Part shown: positions 7,905 through 15,202 of the stretch, piece after piece
Numbering within the stretch: position 1 is the stretch's first letter
Layout of the letters: every line of letters begins with the position of its first letter
DNA from: an uncultured Lentisphaeria bacterium
GTDB taxonomy: Bacteria; Verrucomicrobiota; Lentisphaeria; Victivallales; Victivallaceae
DNA: 56,164 nucleotides
Reading direction: 5' to 3'
Assembly: GCA_903831825.1 (NCBI GenBank)
Contig: CAIKZE010000060.1
Coordinates: 1 to 56,164, forward strand
Notes under the pieces: generated by a model
The model's input: only the letters and a program-made list of their open reading frames with translations
The model's database searches: none
Told to the model about the DNA's origin: nothing
Translations under genes and position numbers: made by a program

Positions 7905-10220
7905 ATGTGGAATAAGCAACTGACATCAAGTACGGTCTTTTGCATCGGCATGTTCAGTTTGCTGGTACAGGCGCTATTGTTCCGCGATTTTCTTTCAGTG
8001 TTTGACGGCAGCGAAATTTCCACCGGACTTTTTCTGTTTGCATGGCTGCTCTGGGTCTGCATCGGCGCGCTTATCGCCTGGCTGCCGCCGGCGTCAAAAT
8101 ATGCACGGCTCTGCTTTGTCTGTCTGCTGCTGTTGTATCCGTTTGCGTTTATCCTGGAAAAATATCTGCTGCTCAATACCCGGCAATTGCTGGGCGTGGC
8201 GGAATATGAACTTATCCCGCTGGGCAAACTTACTGTCGCGGCAGTATTGTTCGCGGCCCCGGTGAGCCTGATTACCGGCGCGCTGTTTGTCTCGGCGGTA
8301 AAATGGGTGGAACACGGCCCGGTTCCGGCCGCAAAAGTATATGTCATCGAGGCGCTGGGATCATTCGGCGGCGCGCTGGCGGTAACGGTAATGCTGGCTG
8401 CCGGCGTGGCGGATGAAACTATTTTTTTGCTGGCGACCGCCGTCACTTCCGGGGTGCTGGGTTTGAACTGTTTCCGGGTAGAAGAAAACCGGAGCGGCAG
8501 ACTCCCGTATCTGGCGGCGCTGGCGATTGCAGTCATCGCGCTGATTGCCGCCGTTTTCGGATTCGGCAATTTCTGGCAGCGGACGGAAAATCAAAAACAA
8601 TGGTCGAGAATGCTGCCGGGCGGCGAATATGGCGGATGTTTCTCCACGCCGCAGGCAAAATATCTCTGCGGCAATTATTCCGGCAGCTTTACGGTGCTGT
8701 GCTGGAATTCCGTTTACGAAAATCTGACCGACAGCGAATCGGCGCTGCAATGCGCGGCCTTGAATCTGGCGCAGCAGCCCGCGGCGGAACGCATCCTGGT
8801 TATCGGCCCTGGAACATTTAATTTGAGCCGGACATTTTGCGAGATAAAAAGTGTCCGGCAGGTGGTTTGGCTGGACCCCGATCCGGACTATGCCCAAGCG
8901 CTGCTGCGCCGGCTGCCGAAACAATTTCAAACCATTCCGGCGCAGATGAAAATTCCCGGCGTTGAAATCAAAGATTATCTGCGGAGCGCAAACGAAAAAT
9001 TCGATCTGGTGATACTGCGGTTTCCCGCGCCGTCCTCGCTCAGTTTAAACCGTTATTTCAGCAAGGAATTTTATCAGCTCGTCAGCCGGGTACTGAATGA
9101 ATCCGGCATTGTCAGCGCCTCATTTCAGGGCGGTGAAAATTACCTGAGTCCGGAGATTGCTTTTCTCGGCGGTTCGCTGCTGCTGAATCTGCAACAGGTG
9201 TTTTCGTCGGTCGCGCTGATGCCCGGGGAAAACAGTTGCTTCTGGGCGGCGGCCAACACCGGCAAAGTTTCCGATTCCGCGCCGTTGCTGCAAAAACGGC
9301 TGAGCGGGATTTCCTATTTCAGTACAATCTTTCCGCCGCAATATTTGGAGACCGTATTCGATCCGCTGCGGGTTGATTTGCAAATGACCAAATACCGGGA
9401 GACCGCCGGCAATCTCCGCCGTCAGCGTTTGTCCAGTTCTGATTCCAATCCGCTGGCCTGCCTGTTTACGATGGTGTTTTCGATCAAAAAACTGGGGGGC
9501 GCTCAACTTCCCGCCGCCGCCATCACTTTCTATTCCAGGGATATTCTGCCGGTATGTATCATCGTGCTGGCGCTGTATGGCCTGTCGCGTATTGCATTGC
9601 GCTGGTTTATGCGGCGCAAACAGCCGCGTCCGTCGTCGTCTCATCTGGAAGGCGACATTGCGGCCAACAGTTTTGATGTGCTGTTTATCCTGTTTTTCAT
9701 TTCGATTATCGCAATGGCGATTAACATCTGGCTGATGTTCGCTTTTCAAATGGACAAAGGCTCGATTTTCCTTTATTTCGGACTGGTCAACGCGTTTTTC
9801 ATGCTCGGGTTGTTCTGCGGCGGCAGGCTTACGGATTTTCTGCAAAACCGGGGTCAGGGTAGATACTGTTCTTTCGTGTCCGCATCGTTGGGTTTTATAA
9901 TATTTCTGCTGCTGCTCAGACATCTTCCCGGCGGTTCGCTGCCGGTATGGATTTTCGCGCTGCTGTTTTTGGGAACCGGTTTTTTCAGCGGGACCTATCT
10001 GCCGCGCGCCGCATATATTTTTAAACAGCGCGGACACGGCGACACGGCATCGGCGGCGCTGCTGGAAACGCTGGATAACATCGGCGGCGCGGTCGGCGGA
10101 ATTATCACCGCGGTCATTCTGCTGCCGCTGCTGGGAACGGATAAACTGCTGCTGCTGGCCATCGCGGCAATGCTGATGCTGCTGGCGGTTGCCTATGGCA
10201 AGCCGGGGAAAAAGATTTAA
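7905..10220 (+). CDS. Membrane protein with spermidine-synthase-like domain
   Basis: A 771-residue protein in three parts. About residues 1-225 form roughly seven membrane segments. Residues about 230-510 are a soluble Rossmann methyltransferase-fold domain of the polyamine aminopropyltransferase type (ILVIGPGTFNLSR, then VVWLDPDPDYAQALL). The remainder from about 545 is again membrane-embedded (about seven segments) and ends in GKPGKKI. This is the 'fused MFS/spermidine synthase' architecture. The acidic residues needed for aminopropyl transfer are not clearly conserved, so spermidine synthesis should not be assumed. The start follows the previous stop by one base and has a poor ribosome-binding site, consistent with coupling. 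The operon position suggests a membrane role in the AmmeMemoRadiSam pathway. Confidence 0.75.
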   Translation: MWNKQLTSSTVFCIGMFSLLVQALLFRDFLSVFDGSEISTGLFLFAWLLWVCIGALIAWLPPASKYARLCFVCLLLLYPFAFILEKYLLLNTRQLLGVAEYELIPLGKLTVAAVLFAAPVSLITGALFVSAVKWVEHGPVPAAKVYVIEALGSFGGALAVTVMLAAGVADETIFLLATAVTSGVLGLNCFRVEENRSGRLPYLAALAIAVIALIAAVFGFGNFWQRTENQKQWSRMLPGGEYGGCFSTPQAKYLCGNYSGSFTVLCWNSVYENLTDSESALQCAALNLAQQPAAERILVIGPGTFNLSRTFCEIKSVRQVVWLDPDPDYAQALLRRLPKQFQTIPAQMKIPGVEIKDYLRSANEKFDLVILRFPAPSSLSLNRYFSKEFYQLVSRVLNESGIVSASFQGGENYLSPEIAFLGGSLLLNLQQVFSSVALMPGENSCFWAAANTGKVSDSAPLLQKRLSGISYFSTIFPPQYLETVFDPLRVDLQMTKYRETAGNLRRQRLSSSDSNPLACLFTMVFSIKKLGGAQLPAAAITFYSRDILPVCIIVLALYGLSRIALRWFMRRKQPRPSSSHLEGDIAANSFDVLFILFFISIIAMAINIWLMFAFQMDKGSIFLYFGLVNAFFMLGLFCGGRLTDFLQNRGQGRYCSFVSASLGFIIFLLLLRHLPGGSLPVWIFALLFLGTGFFSGTYLPRAAYIFKQRGHGDTASAALLETLDNIGGAVGGIITAVILLPLLGTDKLLLLAIAAMLMLLAVAYGKPGKKI

Positions 10221-10242
10221 CTGGATCGTATAGGAATTTGTA

Positions 10243-10446
10243 TTTTAACAGGGATAGACAGGATAGACAGGATAAGAAAAACCGTTTCACCATGAAGAAC
10301 ATGAAGGTAATGAAGAGAGATTATTTTAAAACTAGGATTTCATGTTCATCATGGTCCCGCGACTGCGGGAGTATTTGTTCTTTTCGTGCCTTTCGTGTGT
10401 TTCGTGGTAAAAAATGATTTCTCCGTGTCTCTGTGTCTCTGTGGTT
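10243..10446 (+). repeat. Chain of dispersed intergenic repeats
   Basis: Four repeat types follow each other: GGGATAGACAGGATAGACAG (10247 on), a CATGAAGAACATGAAGG type (10280-10320), TTTCGTGCCTTTCGTGTG (about 10381-10400) and CTCCGTGTCTCTGTGTCTCT (10422 on). A perfect palindrome TCCCGCGACTGCGGGA sits at 10355-10370 between two of them. The chain runs up to the DUF488 gene and must contain its promoter. Confidence 0.75.
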
Positions 10447-10479
10447 ATAAAGTCCCGGCGCAGCCGGTTAACTGGAAAT

Positions 10480-11007
10480 ATGAAAACAGAAAATAAAACT
10501 ATCCGGACGATTGGCCACTCCACCCGGCCTTTTGATGAATTTGCCGCCATGCTGCATTCATTCCAAATTGAGCTGGTAGCGGATATCAGAAGCTATCCCG
10601 GATCGCGTAAATTTCCGCAGTACAATAAAGCGGCATTAGAAGTTGCTTTGCCAGAAAATAACATTCAATATATACACTTAAAAAACCTCGGCGGCAGGAG
10701 AAAAACATCCCCCGATTCCCAAAATACGGCATGGCGGGAGATGGCTTTTCGCGGCTATGCCGATTATATGGAGACCGACGCGTTCAACGCGGGAATTCAG
10801 GAACTTGAAAAGATCGCGTCCAAACAGCCTGTTGCATTCATGTGTTCGGAAGCCGTATGGTGGCGCTGTCACCGTTCGCTGGTTGCTGATTATTTAAAAG
10901 TCAACGGGTGGAAAGTAATGCACATTATGGGCATTGGAAAAGCAGAAGAACATCCTTACACCGCGCCGGCAAAAATTGTAAATGGAAAATTGAGTTACGA
11001 GTCCTGA
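10480..11007 (+). CDS. DUF488 family protein
   Basis: A 175-residue protein of the DUF488 family. Visible hallmarks are IGHSTRPFDEF at the N-terminus, DIRSYPGSRKFPQYNK around residue 35, and the C-terminal CSEAVWWRCHRSLVADYL, which matches the family pattern CxE-x5-CHR. The function is not established; conserved Cys and Arg residues suggest a nucleic-acid or redox role. I chose the ATG at 10480, because the 22 codons upstream in the same frame are translated repeat sequence. It is a single gene between repeat clusters. Confidence 0.85.
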   Translation: MKTENKTIRTIGHSTRPFDEFAAMLHSFQIELVADIRSYPGSRKFPQYNKAALEVALPENNIQYIHLKNLGGRRKTSPDSQNTAWREMAFRGYADYMETDAFNAGIQELEKIASKQPVAFMCSEAVWWRCHRSLVADYLKVNGWKVMHIMGIGKAEEHPYTAPAKIVNGKLSYES

Positions 11008-11180
11008 CTTCATGTTTTTTAAAAATTACACTATTAAACAAAAAACTCTGATAGTATATTATAAACATAAGGGAATGAGGAGCCCGCCTGTCCTGTGACG
11101 GGTTTAAAATAATTGAAAACTGAAAAGAGGGAATTCTCTGTCCACGAATTACACTGATTTTTACGAATTTTAGGAAAAAA

Positions 11181-11224
11181 GATTTCTCTGTGTTCCCGCG
11201 TCTGCGGGATGTCTCTGTGGTTAA
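11181..11224 (+). repeat. CTCTGTGT...CTCTGTGGTTAA repeat split by a palindrome
   Basis: The repeat GATTTCTCTGTGTCTCTGTG is interrupted at 11194-11209 by TCCCGCGTCTGCGGGA, a near copy of the palindrome at 10355. TGT occurs on both sides of the insert (11191-11193 and 11210-11212). The rest of the 11008-11271 spacer holds only further low-complexity repeat sequence. Confidence 0.6.
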
Positions 11225-11271
11225 CCTGAACAGGATTTTGTAAGTTAAAAACTTGAATAGCGAGGCAAAAA

Positions 11272-11937
11272 ATGAAAAGAAAAATAACGCTGATTTTCGG
11301 AATGGTTTTGGCAATGGCGGTTTTGTCATATGCGGAAATCAAACAAGTTTCGGCAAATGATATTCAAAAAATTACCGGCGGCAAAAACTTTACTGCTTCA
11401 ACCCGTACGGTTGACGGCAAAACTTTTTACGAACTGAAAAATCAGGACGGCAAAGTTGCCGGATATCTTTTCGATACCGGGGATTTTGTCAATGACGTCA
11501 AAGGCTTTAACGGCCCGATCCGCATGCTGGTTTATGTGTCCGCCGATGGCGTCCTGAGAAATTTTCAGGTAATCAAATCTTCCGACACCCCGCAATATCT
11601 CAACAAAGTAATCCAGCAAAAAGACCGCTATCTCAATAAAGATATTTTTCAGCCGGGCATTGCCAATACCGATGCGGTAACCGGCGCGACATACAGTTCA
11701 AAAGGCATTGCCAAAACGCTGGAAAAAGCCGGCGCCGCCTTCGGCAAACTTATCGGCACGCCTTCGAAGCAGACGCCTGTCGCCGATCTTCCGTCGACCT
11801 CCGGCGCCGATGCCGCGGCAGTCAACAATCCGCCCCCCGGCGGCTCCCGTGACATTGACGCCAAACAATACAGCGCCCTGATTAAGGAAAAGCGTCTTTC
11901 CGACAAGCCGTCCATGTACGCCGAACCCGCAAAATAA
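11272..11937 (+). CDS. Secreted FMN-binding domain protein (RnfG/NqrC-like domain)
   Basis: A 221-residue protein with a signal peptide (residues 1-21, MKRKITLIFG then MVLAMAVLSYA) and one FMN-binding domain. The flavinylation motif is TGAT at 137-140 followed by YSSKG; in this family FMN is linked by phosphoester to the last Thr by an ApbE-type transferase. The C-terminal about 55 residues after TPSKQ are low-complexity and Pro/Ala/Ser-rich. The protein would carry a covalent flavin outside the cytoplasmic membrane and act in electron transfer. No Rnf or Nqr partner or apbE gene lies nearby. GAGG precedes the ATG. Confidence 0.82.
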   Translation: MKRKITLIFGMVLAMAVLSYAEIKQVSANDIQKITGGKNFTASTRTVDGKTFYELKNQDGKVAGYLFDTGDFVNDVKGFNGPIRMLVYVSADGVLRNFQVIKSSDTPQYLNKVIQQKDRYLNKDIFQPGIANTDAVTGATYSSKGIAKTLEKAGAAFGKLIGTPSKQTPVADLPSTSGADAAAVNNPPPGGSRDIDAKQYSALIKEKRLSDKPSMYAEPAK

Positions 11938-12001
11938 AGCAATAGTGCAACGTTTTATACCGATTATCCGTCAAATAAAAGTTCCGGAGGAGGGATGCAA
12001 G

Positions 12002-12030
12002 GGGGAAACCGGAACTGTCCGGGTTTCCCC
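12002..12030. terminator. Hairpin between convergent genes, possible terminator
   Basis: A perfect 9-bp stem GGGGAAACC/GGTTTCCCC (12002-12010 with 12022-12030) lies between the FMN-binding gene and the convergent ABC ATPase gene. No clear T-run follows on either side, so terminator activity is uncertain. Confidence 0.4.
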
Positions 12031-12057
12031 TGCAAACAAATAATTGTTTCCAACTAC

Positions 12058-12237
12058 TCGCCCCCGGCGGCTCGCCGGGCGTGATCCAACGCCGAAACGT
12101 TGGTCGCCAAAGGCGAAATGCATAAAGCCGCTACGGAGAGCGGCGTTCCCGGGTTTTCCTTCACTCCCTTCATGCCCTTCATGGTGAAGTGCATTTGTTT
12201 TTTTCGTGTTCTTTCGTTCTTTTCGTGGTAAAAATGT
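12058..12237. repeat. Cluster of short hairpins and dispersed repeats
   Basis: Successive hairpins read CCCGGCGGCTCGCCGGG, CCAACGCCGAAACGTTGG and GCCGCTACGGAGAGCGGC. They are followed by the TTCATGCCCTTCATGG and TTTCGTGTTCTTTCGTTC dispersed repeats, which run almost to the stop codon of the ABC ATPase gene. No gene is seen. Confidence 0.65.
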
Positions 12238-12239
12238 AT

Positions 12240-13133
12240 TTAACTTCCGGGTTTCGCGGTCACTGCCAGAAAAATGTCTTCCAGGGACATCGCGCTGACC
12301 GTGAAGAATCTGAAACCGGCCTGATGAAACGTTGCCGTCATTTCGCTTTCCTCGCCTTGGGCGATCACTATCTTGTCTTCTCCGGCAACCCGGACGCTGA
12401 TCATGCCGGGCAGTTCCGGAATGTTTTCCGTATCGGCGGGCAGTCTTATTTCGCGGAACGTTGCTTTGATTTCGTCCACCGGGGCTTCCAGTACCAGCCG
12501 TCCGTCAACCATGATTCCGGCATAATCTGAGAGAGCTTCGATTTCCGGAATGATGTGCGTGGAAAAAATCACCGTGCGTTCGAATTCATGGATTGCGTCA
12601 ACCACGCCGCTCATGAATTCGCGCCGCGCCGCTGTGTCCAGCCCCAGCATCGGATCATCCAGAATCAGCAGATCCGGGTCGCGGCATAACGCCGCCAGCA
12701 ATGCCGCCTTGGTGTACATCCCCCGCGAATAATCTTTCAGTTTGACGCCCTGCGGCAGCCCGAACATTTTCAGCAGATGCGCGCAAACCTTATCATCCCA
12801 TGCCGGATAAAATGCTTTGACGAACCGGATCAGGTCGTCAATCGTCATCCAGTCGTAGAGCTTCTGCCCTTCCGCCACATACGCCATTTTCCGCCGCAAT
12901 TTGACGGCATCCTTGACCGGGTCCAGCCCCAGCACGGAAATCTCGCCGGCGTCCGGTGTCAGTTGTCCGGTAATCATCCGGATGGAAGTAGTCTTGCCGA
13001 CCCCGTTGCAGCCGAGCAGCGCATAGACCGCGCCGCGCTTAACCGTCAAATCCAACCCTTTGACGACTTCTTTTTTCCGCGTATAAGCTTTTCGCACTCC
13101 CCGCGCCACTATCGCATTGCTGTTTTCACTCAT
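12240..13133 (-). CDS. ABC transporter ATP-binding protein
   Basis: A 297-residue ATPase subunit. Walker A is GCNGVGKTT (about residues 38-46), the signature region is KDYSRGMYTKAALL, and Walker B is LLILDDPMLGLD. The C-terminal about 70 residues form the extra beta-rich piece common in export-type (YtrB/CcmA-like) ATPases. It is the last gene of a four-gene minus-strand operon and overlaps the permease gene by ATGA. Substrate unknown; in YtrA-regulated operons such transporters often answer cell-envelope stress or antibiotics. Confidence 0.92.
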   Translation of the reverse strand: MSENSNAIVARGVRKAYTRKKEVVKGLDLTVKRGAVYALLGCNGVGKTTSIRMITGQLTPDAGEISVLGLDPVKDAVKLRRKMAYVAEGQKLYDWMTIDDLIRFVKAFYPAWDDKVCAHLLKMFGLPQGVKLKDYSRGMYTKAALLAALCRDPDLLILDDPMLGLDTAARREFMSGVVDAIHEFERTVIFSTHIIPEIEALSDYAGIMVDGRLVLEAPVDEIKATFREIRLPADTENIPELPGMISVRVAGEDKIVIAQGEESEMTATFHQAGFRFFTVSAMSLEDIFLAVTAKPGS

Positions 13134-15202
13134 TTTGTTTTCTCCTTAGTATTGGTCAATACGGGAGCCGAAGCTCCCCGTCTTTTGTTGCGAGGTGAAG
13201 GTCGTGTCTCCGCTTCAGAAGCGACTGTGCCTGTTTTGTCCCAAGTATAATAAGTATAGTTAATTATACCGGATTCTGTAACGTTGAATTTTATGGAGGA
13301 ACCATTTGGAACGAGCTTTGACGTATTCCAAAAAAGGTCTATAGATTTTATCTCCAGGGAAAATCCATTGACAACAGCATGGTATTCGAAGTTTTCTCCG
13401 GTGACCGGGTTCAGCGGGATCTCCGGCAGAATTTCCGGCGCAAGTTTTGCCAGAGCGTCGGGGAAATGACCATTTTTCGCCTTATATATTTTCAAAGCCA
13501 GAGACAATTTCCGCGTTGCAATTTGGGTCCGTTGCCTATAACATTCATGGATTTTAAATGGACCTTTCGTTTCGCAGACAAGCATTGAAACATGGGAATA
13601 TTGCTTTGCCGTGTTCAGCATATCCGGCTTGAGCTCTGCATATTTTGCAGTTAACGCCCGTTCGAATAATTGTTTATAGGCAACTTGCCAGCGAAGGGCA
13701 TTCGCAAGGCGTTCACGGTTATGCGGCATCAGCAGAAAAGTTCCGATTATAAAGAAATGTCTTAATGGGTCGCGCGATACGCTATTATTATCGGGAATTA
13801 ACCACCGCAGTTCACTGGTATCGTCATTAAATTCCGGACGCATGGGAGCGAGTTTCTGAAGTAATTTTTCATAATACTTCACTCCTGCCAGCGTGTCCGG
13901 TCCAATATCAATTGCTATATTGAATTTGGAAAATCTCGTCTGATAGGCCAAGTCTTGGTAAAAGCTGTCACGGCGGTTGTTAATAGAATCCGCGAGTTTA
14001 TCAAGCAGTTCCAGACATTCAAATGTTTCCGTAGTCTGTCCGCCCAACTCCAGCGCGTATGCGCGATCATGCAGGAAATTCCGGATTACTTCAATTGCCC
14101 TTAAACGTGTCCCAGGAACAGCATCCTGCAGATAAAGACCGTCAAACTGACAAGCGGAGTTACTAAACGTTTGGAGCAAAGCGGCATACAGGTTTACTGC
14201 GGCCGGATCGGCGAGGATAAAATCTGCAGCTTGACGCATAGTTTCCAAAGACAACTGCGGATTTATGGTTCCGGAAAGCCAGCTATATTTATTGTCATTG
14301 TTTGACTGCGATGGCAGTTTGGGCTTGATGGCATTAAGCTGGGCTTGGTATTGACCCAGGGAATTCAGAATTTTGGATGCGGGAGTTTTCGATTCCGTCA
14401 TTGGCGGCGCGGGTTTTATCATTTCCAGTTCCAGCCCCGCGGCGATGGCTTCGCGTTTGGCCGCCGCCAAATCCCATCCGGAATAAATATATGCCGTCGT
14501 AAATAATATTGCGGAAAATATCACGGTTATTCCAGAGGCGACAAGCAATGGTCGCATAACGTTTTGCTTGAATGCCAGGTAATTTGTCCATAGATAATAC
14601 CCCATTCCGAGAGCTGAAAGCCAAAACCCGAGGCTCATTATGAATCCGGTAATGTCCATCCAGCATGATTCATTGCATGGAGACAGCGCGACAATCGCCT
14701 GTATCCCGATTACTGATGACATGACAGCAACCGCAATAGCCCAGCCGACGGCTTTGTCAAAACGGCGGTTTTGCATCAGCGGCGCCGTAACACTAATGGC
14801 ATGTATAGCCAGACAATTTATCATAACAAAAGGGGTCGCGGAACTACCGCTTGTTATCAGCGGAAGAAACAATATGCGGCAAAGCGCGAACAACACAATA
14901 TACAGAATCAGATTGAAGAGATATTTATACCAGAAGATTTTGCCCCGGCTGATCGGCAGTGACAACAAAAAGCTGTCCGTCTGGCTTTTTAATTCGCTTT
15001 GAAATGCCCCGAGCCCGATGCCGGCAAGCAAGCACGGCAACAAGAGTGAAATCAAATCCGCGACCATGTCTATGTCGCGGATGCGCAACATATTTAAAAC
15101 AAGCAGGGTCAGATACAGCAAAATCATTGCTCCCATCGTTGCCTGAAACATCCCGCGCATCCGCCGCCACTCATTCCAGATTAACGCCTGATATGGTTTC
15201 AT
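13130..15202 (-). CDS. ABC permease with large C-terminal extra domain (copy 2)
   Basis: A 690-residue paralogue of the next gene upstream; both begin MKPYQALIW-EWR-MRG. The first about 240 residues carry some six membrane segments, including the conserved stretch after the first two (SQTDSFLLSLPISRGKIFWYK, split as TDSFLLSLPIS and KIFWYK). The remaining about 430 residues are soluble and probably extracytoplasmic. They end in a pseudopilin-like motif, LALKIYKAKNGHFPDALAKL followed by APEILPEIPLNP. The last 33 or so residues (from GTVASEAETR) are encoded by an intergenic-type hairpin repeat (CGGGAGCCGAAGCTCCCCG at 13162-13180), so the tail is repeat-derived. It overlaps both neighbours by ATGA. 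Confidence 0.75.
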   Translation of the reverse strand: MKPYQALIWNEWRRMRGMFQATMGAMILLYLTLLVLNMLRIRDIDMVADLISLLLPCLLAGIGLGAFQSELKSQTDSFLLSLPISRGKIFWYKYLFNLILYIVLFALCRILFLPLITSGSSATPFVMINCLAIHAISVTAPLMQNRRFDKAVGWAIAVAVMSSVIGIQAIVALSPCNESCWMDITGFIMSLGFWLSALGMGYYLWTNYLAFKQNVMRPLLVASGITVIFSAILFTTAYIYSGWDLAAAKREAIAAGLELEMIKPAPPMTESKTPASKILNSLGQYQAQLNAIKPKLPSQSNNDNKYSWLSGTINPQLSLETMRQAADFILADPAAVNLYAALLQTFSNSACQFDGLYLQDAVPGTRLRAIEVIRNFLHDRAYALELGGQTTETFECLELLDKLADSINNRRDSFYQDLAYQTRFSKFNIAIDIGPDTLAGVKYYEKLLQKLAPMRPEFNDDTSELRWLIPDNNSVSRDPLRHFFIIGTFLLMPHNRERLANALRWQVAYKQLFERALTAKYAELKPDMLNTAKQYSHVSMLVCETKGPFKIHECYRQRTQIATRKLSLALKIYKAKNGHFPDALAKLAPEILPEIPLNPVTGENFEYHAVVNGFSLEIKSIDLFWNTSKLVPNGSSIKFNVTESGIINYTYYTWDKTGTVASEAETRPSPRNKRRGASAPVLTNTKEKTK

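Noticed and set aside
7343-8569. 408-codon minus-strand open frame across two operon genes
   Set aside because: It spans the junction of the Memo-AMMECR1 and spermidine-synthase-like genes on the opposite strand; a coding shadow.
7905-10220. Calling the membrane protein a true spermidine synthase
   Set aside because: Only the Rossmann fold is clear; catalytic acidic residues are not evident and the context points to AmmeMemoRadiSam.
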